NCBI GenBank assembly: GCA_013397115.1
Contig: VWZW01002448.1
Span: forward strand, 497,185 to 561,184
DNA: 64,000 nt
Direction: 5' to 3'
Source of the DNA: Edolisoma coerulescens
Lineage: Eukaryota > Chordata > Aves > Passeriformes > Campephagidae
The translations under genes were made by a program, and so were the position numbers. This document shows, piece by piece, positions 44,692 to 58,971 of this stretch. The notes beneath the pieces were generated by a model. It saw only the letters and a program-made list of their open reading frames with translations. It was not told where the DNA came from and made no database searches. The number at the start of each line of letters is the position of its first letter. Positions within the stretch are counted from its first letter, which is position 1.

Positions 44692-47600
44692 TTAGTACAT
44701 GTCCTTGTAGATTTCCTGCAGAAGTGGGTGTAGAGATGTCTCTGTCTCTGTCTTCTTGATCTTCTGCACCAGCTGGGCGTGCTCTGTCACCAGCTGTCGC
44801 AGGTCAGCCATCTTCTGCAGCAGCTTGGGGAAGAGGTACTGGGCATCCGGGTGGTTGGACTGCAGGTGGAACTCCAGCGCTCGCAGGATGTTGTCCTGGA
44901 TCTCCTCCACCTGCTTCACGTTCATCAGGCCAGGGCGGTCTGTGGAGAGGAACACGGTAGCTGCAGGGTCACAGTGCAGCCCTCCAAAGTACACGCTCCT
45001 CCTGGGGAAAGGGAGCCAGGGACTGTAACCCACCCACCGTGACTTCAACCTCATCAGCTAGAAAGGGGAGAAGTGTGCCCTTGGACAACGTATCCCACAG
45101 CAGCACATGGGAAGGAGATGCCACTTCTACATTCCTTGCTGTTGGTCCAAGCTTGCCAGGCATCACCCCCACAGAGAAGCTTTGGTTTTGGAAGTGTTCA
45201 GTTCTTCTCTTATGCCCCTGAGACACCCCTGGCTGACCTCAGGGCCAGGTGCAGCTCAGCTCCCCTAGCCCCCTCTGAACCACCTCTAAGTAGGGAGGAC
45301 TCTTCCTGACCCTGGCACGGCCGAGGGCACCCGCTCACCTCCGCACAGGATGATGGCAGCCACAAACAGGGACAGGTCACTGTCATCCAGCTCCAGCGCG
45401 TTGAACTTCACAGCAAACTCAAACTTGGGCTCCATGATCTCATTGAAGGGCTTGCGCAGGCTGCGCAGGAACTCGCGGGTCACGAAGCCGTTCCCGTTGG
45501 CCACCAGCAGCCCATCCTTGTTCATGATGGAGGCCAGCATGGCAAAGATGGCCTCGTGCACCCCGTACTTGAGCAGAGTCACTTGGTCGTTCAAGTAGAG
45601 GCCTATGAAGCTGGGGATGCTCTTGGCGAACTCGGTGAGCTCCCGCACAGTCTCCACCGTGGTGCACTGGCAGCGGTAGAAGACGTGCACCCCGATCTCC
45701 TTGTAGGGGGGGATGCCGTTCACCAGCTGCTTCCACACCAGCCCCTTCTCTGCCTGCCACAAGGTGTCCATGTCATGGATCACAAAAGGCTGCTTGAACA
45801 AGAAGCAAGTTAGGAATCTGCTGCGGGGACTTGAGGTGCCAGCTCTGCTCAGGGCAGTCCTGTCTGCCTGTCCCCGTGCTGTGCCCTGCCTCTGGGGCTG
45901 GCAGTGCCCAGGCAATCTGCACCCACCCACCACAGCACAAGTCTGCAGAGCAATGAGATTTTTCCCAGCAAGGGGCAGGACATGCAGAGCCCAGCTGGCT
46001 GCAGGTGGGAATGGTGCATGTGGAACAGCTACGGCAGCAGGGAGACGTGCAGCATCTCCCAGAGAACAGTTCCCCGTGCTGGCCATGGCCAACCCCACCT
46101 GCCCTGGGAGGGAACTTACTGGGGTGCTGCTGGCCTTCCCAGTCAGGATACCTCTTGCCTTCTTTTTGGTCATGTTGAAATTCTTCAGGTAGGCGTTGTA
46201 GATGTGCTTGGAGAAAGCTTTCAGGTCAGCCACCTGCGGGTTCTGGCAGCCGATTTCGCTCGCTGTCAGCCCTGCCACCAGCTTCCTCTTCTCTGCCTCT
46301 GGCATGCGCCCGAAGCGGATTGCTGGGGGGGAAAAACTGGGGGTCAGGACAGCGGGGGGGACCCCAGAAGATGCATCCAGAGAGGCAGCAGTTTGTTCTG
46401 CTGCTGCAGACAGACAGGTCTGCTGGAGAACACCTGCAGCTACACAACACAAAGCTTCTCCAGGCTGCAGCTCCTCCGGTATCGACACCTTCATGAATCA
46501 GCCACTGCTGCTTCCTCACACCAGACTCCCATCCCACTCCTCTGGGCTCTCGCACAAACCCCACTTCCCACATAAACACCTTTGCTTGTCTGGGTCCGAG
46601 ATTCTTACACCCAAAGTCTAAAAATCCCAACACAGATCCCTCCGCTGTCCCTCCCGTGTGTCCCGTTCCCTCTGGGCCAGTCCGTAAGGGCCAGCCACGT
46701 GCCACCAGCTGTACTGCATGCTGGGAATAAACAGCCCCTTCTCATACAGGAAAAGGGGATGAAGAGTCAAATACTTGAAGCATTGGGTTTGAATGATCCC
46801 CTAGAAAGAAGAGCCATAGGCTAAAGCACAGCAGGTGATGGGCGCCCTTCACAGGAGGGCAGCTGGCCCTGTGTCACCCAGCTGGCCAGGCCTGTGGGCA
46901 GCAGTGGCACTCACCATTGTGTGACATGCCCAGCGAGAGGCATTTCTGGAAGCGGCAGTACTGGCACTTGTTTCGGTTCTTCTTCTGAATCTTGCAGCTC
47001 CTCTCACACTTCTCGTACTCCAGCTTCATGCGGATCGTCCGGCGGAAGAAACCCTGCGGGCAGGGAGCAGGGGCACATGGAGCAGCAGTGCCTATGGTTT
47101 GGGAGCAGGCTGGTTTGTTATCCCCAGGAGCTTCAGGGAGGTTCAGGGGGGTGAGGAGGGCGAACCCTGGGTGTCTCTGATGCAAGCAGAGTCTCTATCC
47201 CAAGGACAGGTCGTGGTGGGAGAAAGGGGCTGCAGAGGAGGAAGTGTGGGGGGCACCCCATGCCTGGTGCTGTGTGACTGTGCCAGCAGCCCACAGGGAG
47301 GGATGGAGGAACAAGCCACAGGCCAACCCCAGCCTGCAGGAATGTCTGACAGGACCTGGGCTGCTAATGCAAGCCTGCTGGATCTGCTGCAGGGGAAAGA
47401 ATTCCAGAGGAACATCCAAGCTGCAGCAAATGATCCCAGGGGGATAAATACACAGCTCACTGCTGATCTGCAGCACAGAAACCATTTTAAAAAGCAAACT
47501 CAGGGTCCCTGTGGAGACAGATGGATTTGCCTTACACAGAAAAGCATGACAAGGCAAGGTTTGGGCCATACAGCTCTCAGCCACCTTCCCAGGGCAGCAT

Positions 47601-48734
47601 TTGCTGTCTGCCTGTACTTGCCACATTCTAGACAGGTTCAATTGAGTTTTTTACAATCAATCCCGAAGCCCTGTTTTGCTGCAAATCTGCTTGTGTGAGG
47701 AGGCAGCCCAGTCCCTGGGGTCTAACCCCTGCTTGGTGCTGCTGAACCCAGCCCTCCCTGGGTCTCACCTTGCAGCCCTCGCAGGCGTGCACGCCGTAGT
47801 GGAACCCCGAGGCTTTGTCTCCGCAGACCCTGCACTCCACGTTCAGCGCTCCCAGCGCCGCCTCCTCGCAGCCCATCTGCAGCTGGTCCGACAGCGAGGG
47901 AGAGGAGCTCTGCGACAGGTCTGCCAACACACACAGGGACACGTCCTTCCATGTCACAGCCACGGGCCCAGCTCCTGGCGTGGCCAGCTCCTCCAGCCGT
48001 GGGGCTGAGGAGGGATTTCTAGCCCTGTCCTGCCTGCCCCTGGTATCACATCTGGAATCTGGCACTGGCTGCAGGCAAATGCCATGCGCAGAGCCAAGAA
48101 TACCCCAGCAGCTCAGACTCCACATCAATGCTCCTTTCTTCCCTCTGGCATTCATGTCCTGGCAATGAAACTCCAACCAGCAGATTTTATAATCCCTGGT
48201 TAGCTGGCTGCTGGCACAGGACATCCCAGCTGGAACATCAAGGGCTCTGGAGGAGCCTCTTCTGCACCCACAAACCTTCTCTCCTACCTCCTACAATCAC
48301 TCTGCAGTGAGGACTTCAAGAAGTGTCCAAGGAAGCATTCCCAAGCACCCTGGGAGGCCCCTTGCTCTGAAGCACAATGTTACCTACCTGTCCTTTCAAT
48401 TTCCATTGCCAACGGCTGTGCAGTCACCCCAGAGGAAGAAATAAGCCTCTCCATAACTTGGAGCATTATTTCACAAAGGGAAGAGATTAAAACCAGCTGA
48501 ACTCCATTCAGGGACAGATTCTCTGCCCTTGCAGCTAAGCATGCTGCCTGGGGGCTATGGGTGCCTGGATGCTCCACAGGATGAGCGCCTGTGGCTCCAC
48601 TCACCTGTGTAGCTGCTTGAAGGCAGCGAGCTGTCTGGTCCTCCAGTTGGGTCTGAGGCTCCACTTGCCACCATCACTGCCTCTTCCTCTTCCTCTTCCT
48701 TGACCTCAGGTACTTCCTCCTGTAGTTGTTCCAT
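44692..48734 (-). CDS. PPARD: PPARD, peroxisome proliferator-activated receptor delta
   Basis: A fatty-acid-activated nuclear receptor that binds DR1 elements with RXR and controls lipid oxidation. Six coding exons (minus strand): 48734-48605, 47920-47769, 47053-46915, 46322-46120, 45789-45339, 44939-44692. They sum to 1323 bases, 440 residues (human 441), all phases joining. The N-terminal region is acidic (Glu run at residues 12-18). The DNA-binding domain has both zinc modules: CRVCGDKASGFHYGVHACEG with P-box CEGCKGFF, and CQYCRFQKC. The hinge contains KKKARG. The ligand-binding domain runs from about residue 205 and ends with AF-2 helix LLQEIYKDMY. The delta type is supported by overall identity and length and by neighbours DEF6 and FANCE. 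The start is at MEQLQEEVPEV, matching human. The coding exon has an upstream acceptor near 48834, so the 5' UTR is split. Confidence 0.98.
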
Positions 48735-51700
48735 AATTGATCACCCCTCAGTGCCAAGACTGCAATCCCTGTCATAGCTCTGGCATCATCCGCGTCTATC
48801 CAAGATGGACCCCACCAGGCTGTTCCTGCTAGCCTGCAGGACATGGAGAGAGGCCACTGAGTGCCTGCACGGAGCAGCTCAGCAGCAGGACAGTGTCACC
48901 AACCACACCAGTCCTGCTCTGTGCTTCTTCCTCGGCCAGTGAGACATGCAGAGCTGGAGCCATTTAAAGATCCCTTTGAACTCTGGAATAAACATTCTGT
49001 AGGACTCAAGGGAGCAAAAGCTCGCAGAATTGTTTTTAAAGCCCAGCAGAACACAACAAACCAGCTCAGATGCCACCCAGGGACCAGGGGTCCCCAGCTT
49101 GCAAGTCCCATAGCAGAAACACTGCCCCAGACAGTGTCCCCCAGAGCCACCAGTGACCTGGGATGTGATGGTGACAGCCAGGGGCAGGGTCTGACAGAGC
49201 CAACATCTCCAGAAGAACCAAAGAAGGGCTGGCTTCACCCTCTGTCCCTGCCCAGCCATGGCAGAGCTTGGATTGGGAGCAGCAGCTGATCAGGGCGTGC
49301 CGTGCCCGTGGGTGGAAGACACTGGGGGAGCAGGGCTCAGTGCAGCAGCAGGCAGTGGCTAAAAGTCCCTGGCCTGTGCAAGCCATCTGCAAGACTGATG
49401 GCTTCCTGTCGGCCCTGCACTCACACTCCTTCCTGTCAGAGTGCTGCCAGTTACAGCCTTTGTGTTTGTTTTCACTTGGCTCCTCTGCCAAGAGCAGGGT
49501 TGAACGTGTTGCTGTTGCTCTGCGCAGCTGCCGGGCCGTGCTCAGCCACGGGGTCCAGCAGTGCGATCCCAAGGGCCGCACAATCCAACCAGTGTCTTAA
49601 TCCTGGGTTTCCTGTGGGAGGAACGGCCCCATCCTCCCCCACGAGCTTCCGCTCCTTGTTTGCCTGACTCCATCCCAAAGAGCCCACAGAGAGCTCCAGC
49701 CGTCCAAACGATGCGGCACCGGTACCGTGGCTATGGCAGAGCCATTCCCACCTCCCTCCCAGCCACGCCAGATCTTGATTCCTAAAATGACTCTTGCTTC
49801 AATAATTAATATCTCAAGCCCAGCTTATGTAAAGTTCCATCCACTGCCTTAAGAGAGCGATTTTTAAGTGGAGAAGTATCCATCAGGAAAGCCACTGAAA
49901 TCCAGGTTCAACCAAGAAAGTCTCAATTTGCAGACCCAAATTAAACTAACGCAGGATCTTGCGGGGGCCTCGTATGAGGGCAGCCCCAAGCTCTGGGATG
50001 GTCTGTGCCCCATGCCCAAGGCCACAGCACAGCTCAGGGCCTGCTGGGGTAGGGCAGCAGTGACCCAGGACTCCCTGGATTTGTTTGCCCTCCCACAGTA
50101 GATCCTCACACTCGGCACTTCGAACTTGAGCTGCAGCCAGCTCCTCGGATTGCTGGAAAGCCATCAAGGTCAGAGCTCCCTGAAAGAGCAAGGAAGCAGC
50201 TCAGGGAGAGAACAAAACCTGCAGGTGCGAGGGTGAACACAAACATGTCCCAAAGCCGGGACACAAGTCACCCCTGGAGCTGGTGCTGCACCAGAGCCTG
50301 GGTCTCCTGTGGCTGAGGGGGCTTTGTTTTTTCCTCCACACTGGGAATTCAGACTGCAGGACAGGTGGCTTTGTTTCCAGGAGAGGTACATTAGTGGCAA
50401 CAGCGAGCACACTGCCCTGTGCTCCTTGGCAGCAGGAGCAGGCAGAGGGGTGCTCCCTTCCCGTGCCTCCACATGAGCACTGAGGGACCATTGAAGGGCT
50501 GTGTTATCCTTGGCCTCTGCTCACACATCCCACGTGGTGGGACGTGGCAGACAGGCAGGAAAACCTATTCATTGGAGATGGAGGGTAATGAACTTCATCC
50601 TTTTCAGGGTTATATATAAATGATCACACAAACATCAGGGAAACACTTTTGCCTGGAAGAGCAGTTAGCAGGGGAAGCTTGTGGCAGGAGAAGCTCGTCT
50701 ACAGTGGAAAATCCATCCTGCAGCAGCTTAAAGAGCAGCTCATTAGATTCCCTTTGTCCCTGGCATCCAGCACAAGCCCCTTGTTTTAAACCCACTGCAG
50801 AAAGAGCTCTCTGCTTTGCCCCAGATGTCTCATGGGACATGTTGGAATAATTTGGGCATGTCCCTGACACGCTGTCCTGCATCCACTGGGTCTACTCAGG
50901 GCAATGTGCTCCCAGGGCAGCAGCGAGTTTTGGCATGCAGTTTGCTCCCCAAAACCCAAAAAAGCAACTTCAAAACTGTGCTTGGAGTTGGTCTTGGATG
51001 GGTATGAGGAGGGGTAAAAGCAGAGGATGAGACATGGACAGACAGCTCCACAGGGCTCCAGCTAAGGCTGCTCATGTGCATGCAGGCATTACAGAAAGGA
51101 TATGGATGTGAATCCCACCCTTTGAGAGTGGCTGGAGAGCCAGAGAGAGAAAAGCTTTTACCAGAAGGCTCTGAATGTATTGTTTGAATATCTCCTTGCG
51201 GGCCAAGAGTTCAGGGGCCTGGGCAGAGGGGAGCTGCGGGAGCTCTTTGCACACCTGCCTCTCCCTTAGCCCTTCCTGTTTTCTAAACAACTGAGATAGA
51301 GGGAGGGGACTGGAAAAGAGGATTGATCTCACACGGGAGGCTGCAGCCCCAGCCTTTGGCAGATGAAAGGCCAAGGCAGCTGCTGCCTGGGTAAAGGGCC
51401 GGCGTGGGCCGTGCCTGCGCACCCCTTGGAGGAGCCAGCCAGCTGGGCAGAGCCCCCAGCAGGAGAGGAACCTCAGCCCTCACCAGGTACAGCGGGGAGG
51501 TGTGGAGATTCACCAAGGATTCACATGCTCCTCTCTGCTCCCCTGCAAGCCCTTCAGTGGGAACGGGGGTCCTGGGAAGCTGGTGCTCTCTAGAGGTTTG
51601 TCCAAAGTCTCTCCATCTGAGCACAAGGAAGGACCTGCCCTGCCGGCACGGCAGCCTGGAATCTTTGTGGGACAGCCCTGGGGATGGCAAAGGACAGCCA

Positions 51701-54700
51701 AAGGGCCCATCTCCACCCCAGGACCTCTCCAGCCATTTGGTGCCTCCACATCCAGTGGCCAAGTTGCCAGGGCAGGAGCAGGGATAACTTGGTCTCCTCC
51801 TGTTGGCTGAGTCCCGTGCCAGAGCACAGCACACAAACTTCAAGTTGCAGGAAGACGGGCAGAGATTTCTGCCTGCCGTAAACACCCACCCCTTTTTTCC
51901 ATCCGGCAGCTGTCACAGGACACATGGAAACAAGGATGGAGACTCTGAATTTCTTCCTAAGCTAGCAAAGCTCTTTCCCTTCCTCTTCCTACAGGATGGG
52001 AATGAGCAAGAGGGCAAGCATCTCATGACTTGTTCTGCCCTTGCCTCAATCCCTGTCTCGAGGAGCTTTGGTAACCCTGGCTGAGCCAGCAGCTTCCTCT
52101 GCAGCTGGTGCAGGGAGGGTTTGTTTGCTGGCTCTGGGCTTGGGCTGATGCCTGCTGGCTGCAAACAGCTTGGGCAACAGGTTTGTCTTTCCTAGAAGCT
52201 GGCATCTACGCCAAGCTAAACCATCAGTGGGAACAGGGAGAGAGACGTGGCACAACCAGAAGAGGAAAAAAACAGCAGTAGAAGTTAAAAGGAGATAAAT
52301 CTTCAGTGTGGATTCCCTGCAAGAAGGCAGTACTTCTCCAGAGCTGGATCCAAGCCTCCAGTTCATCAACCAACAGCTTGTGCCCCTGTGGCCTGGCAGT
52401 TCCCCTGGCAGCTAATCCTGCTGATTAGCACGTAGACCCTGGAGCCAAGCTCAGAGTTTCCAGGCAAAGCAAAGCACCAAAGAAAGGTCCAAACCTCCCA
52501 AGAGTCAAGTCACAGAGTTGATCCGCTCAAAGCAGTTGTTCAAGTTACTGTAAAAGAGGTCATCAGGAATGGCAAAAGGAAACCAATATACCATGGCAGT
52601 GCTCCTGGCTCGTGTTTTTATTCCTCTGGACAAGAACGTTCACCAAATTCATAGCCAAAAGAAACAGAAGGGGTGAGATGAGAACTTAGCCCTCCGTAGG
52701 GCAGCACTGTGATGCAGAGCACATTTTGAAATCCAGAATCAAAAACTGACCTGAATCCATAAAGGAGATGTGATTGCTGCTGGTTGACCACCTTTTGCAG
52801 ACCTCCCTCACGCTGTGTCACTGCTTCCAAGATCTGCTGATCAAGTACCAGTTTCTGTTCCTCCTCCTACACGTCAGCTACTACTAATAAAAGCCAAGTA
52901 AGAGCTAAGCAGATGCTGCAATACAGGAAAGGTAACTAAGAGTACAAAACAGGAGAGACGAACACTGAAAACATGTTTGTGTTTGCTCCTGGAAGATCAA
53001 CATACCCCCCTATTAGCCAATGAGATCTCAGCAGCACTTAGTAGCTGAGTGTTTCCTCCCTTACTCAAAGTCTTGGCCGCAAGGCAGGCTACACACAAAA
53101 ATAAACTACTAGAGCTAGCAAGGAAGAGCCCTCCCACACAGCACTGACCAGGATGGACATTCTGGGCCAGATCCTTCCCCTTGAAGCATCTGCTTAGATG
53201 TTGTTCCATGCCCCAGAGTCCAGTCCTGTGATTCTCTCTCCAAGGCTGCTCGGTGTGGACCACCTGTGCTTCCCCAGGAGTGAGCTGGGCTCACTAAGCA
53301 GCGGGGTGCTGCCAGAGCTGCCATTACCATTAGCTGCTGCTAATTACTCAGGGACATGTGACACAGGGTGCAGGACACTCCCTCAGCTGCCTTGAATGGC
53401 CAGGCTTGCCAAAATGAATCACACATCTACTGCATGTTTTAACTCACCCACTTCCTGGGCACTGAGGGGGGGGAAAAAACCCCAGCTCATTAAAAAGGTT
53501 ACAAAACTTGCCGGATTCGTCTCTTTTTGTACCATGATTGATGCTGTCCCCAAAACCAGGTCATGACACTTTCCTCCAAAAGGAACTTGCTGCTGGCTTT
53601 GTTCAGAGTGCAAGAGGTATTGCAAACACAGAAAAAAAGCAGACTTTGGGCACTGAACTTTCAGCCATGTGCAAAGCAGGGTCTGCCAGGCTGCTCGTTC
53701 TCTAAGAGCTGCAGCCGTCCCTGGCTCCAGCAGCTCCAAGCATGCATGAGATACACTCCAAAATCTTGAGATGGCAGATACTGGAAGACAGAGGAGTCAT
53801 CCCTCCACAGCTTCCCAGCAGAGGGACTCCCTGCCCTCATGAGGCTCCGTGGCTGATGCTGGCAGAAGGGCAGCAGCAGGGCAGGCACTGAAGAGCTGTG
53901 CAGTTGTTAGCTCTTACTTGAAGTGCTGCTCCACGACCTTCAGCAAATCTGGTCAAGTCCCATACCTTCATTTCCCTCATCATCAAAAAAACCTCAAACC
54001 CACCACAAAGAAACAAACCCAGGATTTTTACAGTGCTTCCTTCCTGATCCTTCCCTGGCTGCGTTAGCTCATGGAGACAGCATGTTTTGGAAGTGCAGAG
54101 CAGTAGATCGGCCAAGTGTCATTGTTTATTCCTGTATTACAGATTTTGACACCTGTTCACAGTCACACTTGCAGGTCTGGCCTGCCCGGCCCCAAGTCAG
54201 CTCCATGCACTGCTTGTGACCATCTTCTCCTGTTGTACATTCCTGTCCAAGGCATTTCCAGGATGACTCTCAGGAAATAAACTGGCGCATTTCATTCTGC
54301 CAACTGCTGACTGGTATTTGTGTTTTGCGGTCAACTCAGGACAGCCCAAAGCACCTACGGCCAGGAGGGGCACGTGGGTCTGACCCACTGGAACAAGGAC
54401 AGCAGCCAGGAAACAAGCAGGTACTGGAAAGGTGACACCACTGGGGCTTCTCAGTGCTGGAAATGGCACAGAAGTGCTGCTATTTGAGAAGACCACTAAG
54501 TCTGGCAAGGAGAGAGGATCATCCCCCCAGAGCCCAGTGCACAGCACAGGTGGCTGTGAAACTGCGGCAATGCTTCGGGATCACGCTGCAAACCTGGCAT
54601 TCACACTCCAGAGAAGCTGTCTGGGATATATTCCCCTTTCCTTTACCATCCCAAAGGTGAGGAGGTTGGAGGCTCAGAACTCATTGAACCACTGTAAGAT

Positions 54701-57700
54701 GACGCTTTCTTGACTGAACTTGGCTGTACTCCAGGGCAGTCGGTTTGCTTAGGGACCCCTTGTCCTCCCGAACCTGAGCAGGACACATGGAAAGATCCGG
54801 TTTCAGGAACATCAGTAATTATAGAACAGGGCTGGTGAGGGAGGAGCTCACAGAAACAGCAACACCACTTCCCAAGGCAAGCAGTGGGCACAGGGTGTTA
54901 CAGACCCCGAGCAGCACTGAAATGGAACTCCAGGAAAGCGGCGAGTGGAACAAGCTGTGGCTGCGAACGGGCGCACTGCTGGAGGTCAGTGAGGCCAAGT
55001 TTGGCAGTGCTGTGCACACCAGGACCCAGCTTAGATTTCCCCAAAGTCTCAGGGTCACTGGGACACCAGCAAGTGCCACCCCAGCTTTGGAAGGGGCAAT
55101 CAGCTCCCCAGAAAAGCAATGGGGGCAGAAAGGCAGCAGTGGGCCGATGAGTCACTTAGGATCACACACATCCATGCAGCCTTCTGTCTGGAGCCAAACA
55201 TCCAGCAGGCCCCTAGGTTTTATTGCTACGTTGCCAGTGGTCCCAGATCCAGGAAAATGCCCACAAAACCAGTAGCAAGCCTCCTCCTCTTTGCAGCAAC
55301 GGGTTTTAGATCCCATGGAATAACCAGGAAAAAAAAAAAAATCCATCAGCCTGTAAGTTTTGTTATGTTTACACTTGGACTCCCAGAAAAGTGCTATTTG
55401 GTTTTGTAGACTTTAGCAAAATATCCTGGGCACCAGCCACGCTGCTCTGATCCCAGGATGCAGCTGACAGAGAGCAATTGTGCCCAGGCACAAGTTCTGA
55501 TGATTCAGCAGGGCCAGGAACATGCGCAGCGAGATGGATCGAGCAGATTGCTGTGCCTGCTGCAGCTCCCCTTCAGCCACAGAGCAGGAAAACAGAGGGG
55601 TCCCAGTCTGACTGCACACATCTCCGTAAGAAAACCTCCAGAGAACACCAGAATCACTTTTCCACACAAACTAGTACAACACCCTCTCAGGGAACGAGAT
55701 GGGAATGCTGTTTCCTTACTATTTTTGGCCACATTCACACAGCAATAGCTGCCTGGAGAACAGAGATTCCCCTGCCTTTTCAGCAGGGAAAGGAGCAGCG
55801 ACCGTGTCAGTGTGATCCTGCCAAGACTCACAGTGTGCTCTGACCGTTTGGATTTCTGCCTCAGCCCCCAGAAAACAAAACGCTTGAGCAAAGCATTCGC
55901 ACCTTTCATAACATCCTCATGCCTCTGGCACTGTCTTGGGGGTACAGGGTGAGCCACAGAGCTCACGGCGAGCCAACAGCTACTGCTTCCTGACACAGCC
56001 AGCTGCTGGCAGCTCAGCAGGCTCCTCAAGTTCACGCTCACCAACAACCCTTTTCCAGAGATCCCCTTGTCCCTAAGTTCCACAACACAAGGACTACCCC
56101 AGAGATGTGAGAATCCATATCCAGATCTTTTCAGAGATGTGGGTCTCTGACCACCAGCCCTTGTGGAGTTAACAGCTTTCAAGGGCCAACATCTCCAGCA
56201 GAATCCATATAAACAACTTAAAGGTGAAAAGCTGATTTGGGCATTTTCAGAAATATCCTAGATTGCATTACGATGAAATCAAGAGTTCCATTGAAAAATG
56301 TTTATAACAAGTCAGGCAGGATAAGGATTTAAGCTTAGGTTCCCATCAACAAGATGACTGCACAAAGCATTGCTTATTTTGAAGCCATCTCACATAACCT
56401 CTGCCAGGAAAGGCCTGACAAAGCCTGTCCTAATGAGATAGGCATGTGTTTCACAGTAAAGTCTGTCTTAACAGCCCGTCAAAGAAATGCTTCCCTATCA
56501 GCTCATCTGCCCTTTCAAATCACCGGAACCATTCCCTGTCTAGATCCCACATCTCTGTTAAGGGTTGAACACGCATGTTCTGGTTTTTTTCTGTTTCAAG
56601 TTCCAGTTCCCAGACCAGGGCAGATCAGGAAATGCAGCACGATGGCGACAGCTCTGGATAACATGGAGGTTAGCAGGCTGTGGCTATGCCCCAGCCCCAG
56701 AGAGGGGCTCTGGCTTGACCCAGCACCATAACAAACGCTTGTGTTTCTGGCTTGTGCTTTCATCCTGCCACTTCTTCCTCCGTGGTCAGGATTCCCCTGC
56801 AAACCACAGACTCCCCAAAACTCAAAACTTCGAGCAGAGCCTGTCTGTGAGGTCCCCAGGAAAGCACCCCAACATACACATGCATTTCAGAGCCCTTTGC
56901 TAAGCCAAACAGACCTGACCAAAACGATCCCAGATGTTCACAAGCTCTTGCCTAAGCCTTGGAGAACACAGACATTTTCCAGACACCATGACTGAAACAG
57001 TGAATATTAAAGCATTTCAAGAAGTCATAATGAAACTAGGATACATCTCAAGTCAGTTCTGCTCTGAACCCTTCCTGCAATCAAGCAGCACTCCAGTGAA
57101 CGTCATCCCAAAACATATATTTTGGGGAAGATGCATTTCACAATCTCCTTGACCAAAAGGATTCATACTGGCATCAATCGTTCCACTCTAAACCCTGCTT
57201 TGGGAAAGTAATTTCCCAGGCATTCTGCCAAGGCAAGCACATTTCAGAGTATTAACAAAAAAATAAAACTAGTTCTACAGAAAAATCTTACTCGTCCTCA
57301 CTATGGAAATCACTTCTGCTTGTCCAGACTTTCCCAGAGTCTCCAAAATTACTGCAGCAGTGCATCTCTGAACAGAGACACTTCTAGAAAAAGAAGAGAT
57401 TACTCCACAGCACCTGATGAGAAGCAGCAACACAGCCTGACAAATCTGTGGTTATCAGTTTGTTCCTGCTCTAAGCAAGAGTCAGTACAAACCACAAAAC
57501 CCCTGACATCTAAAATGTCATAGTCAGGGCAAGCCAAGCTGGGCTCTGACAGCAAATAACCTTTCAGGCATAAGCACTGTAACATCATCTCACCCAATTA
57601 AAACATCATTTGTATGTCAGGTTCTGTTGTTCAGAGGAGCCCAAGAGTCTCTTGTTGTGCCAATCCCTCAGTCTCCAAGAACATTTGCAGATTTCCAGCC

Positions 57701-58598
57701 CATAATTCAATAGCCACAGACGAAATATTCCCCAAAGGGCAACAAAATGTACTGTACAAAAATACATATTTGTCAAAAGGCATCACACAAGAAAGACAGA
57801 ACCCATCAACACCAGAAAGCAATTCTGCACAACAATGCTCTTCTGATCAGCAAAGCCTCATGGGGCTCATTATAAAATCCTCTCCACACGCTGTGAAGAT
57901 CCTTGGAAGTCTGTGTCTTGAATACCAGAACAGAGACAGCGTAACAGTTGCACCAGCTTGCACAGAAACCCACAACAGCTCAACACCTCAGACCTGTGTT
58001 GTGGCAAACACACACCCACAGCCCCGTGCAGACAGCCTCAGCTCCGCTGATTCCAGGAATCACCTCAGAGGTCTGCGGGCAGGACGGTGCCCCCCCGTGT
58101 CCCTGCTGACCACCTCCTCCAAACCCCTGTCCTGCCTCTGCCATGACCTGCTCGGCTTTGTCTGACACCGACAGACGGCACCGGCCCCGCTGCCGGGTCG
58201 TGTGTGGGATTGTTGGGTGATCGGTTATCCACGTGCAGCCCTGGAGCTCATGTGCCCTCCCCCATCTGCAAGAGCCAATTTCAGTCATAAACATCAACGA
58301 AATAATGAAATGTTATGTCACGGTGCTTTAACAGCAAGAGCCAGCTGAGGAGAACAGGATTAGACCACGGTCCTCACAGTGTATTCCTAAAGTAATCCGT
58401 AAGATCGTGTTCAGAAGCTGAACAAAAACAAGGTACAGAGTTTAAATTTAAAATGAAATTTAAGAAAATTTAAGCTCATGGACAAAGTGAAACTTGCTGG
58501 AAGCAAACCGCTCTTCCCAAACTCTTCCCTACCCCAAGTTTCTAGAAACACTGGGAAGTGCCCTGGTCGGTGGCCCACATGCGAAGGGGAAGGGTTAC

Positions 58599-58720
58599 CT
58601 CTGCGGAGCAGCTGTCCCCGTCTGCCTGCCGCCGAAAGCCACCGCTCGGTCACCATGTCGGCACGGACAGCCGAAACCTGGAGCGATCTGCAGAAGGACA
58701 GAGAGCCAGTTTCCACGGCT
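58599..58720 (-). other. Candidate 5' non-coding exon of PPARD
   Basis: A locally CpG-rich block ends, on the minus strand, in GCTCCGCAG followed by a good donor GTAACC (donor at plus 58597-58598). Composition and the donor suggest a first or early non-coding exon. The upstream boundary is a guess and no transcript evidence is available. Confidence 0.35.
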
Positions 58721-58933
58721 GTGCTGAAGGCCAGATATTTATGCCGCTGGGAGCACTGGGCTGGGTCCAGCAGCAGCTCTGAAATTTAAACACACACTCC
58801 CTCTTTCGCATGCTGAAGCCCTGGGCCAGGGTGACTCCAGGGGGCCGCTGCCACAGGCAGCATCTGTCCCAAGACCAGGAGGTAGAGCAAACCCTGGGGT
58901 GTCCGGCAGAGACAGCCTTATCCCCTCACCATG

Positions 58934-58971
58934 GATGTCACCTTTGCCTTAAGTCACCTTAAGGTGACATC
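58934..58971. promoter_or_regulatory. Palindromic AGGTGA/TCACCT cluster
   Basis: GTCACCTTAAGGTGAC at 58953-58968 is a perfect 16-base palindrome. A further copy, GATGTCACCTT, at about 58934-58944 pairs with AAGGTGACATC at about 58961-58971. The half site is like a nuclear-receptor AGGTCA or T-box half site. It lies upstream of the candidate non-coding exon of PPARD. Confidence 0.45.
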
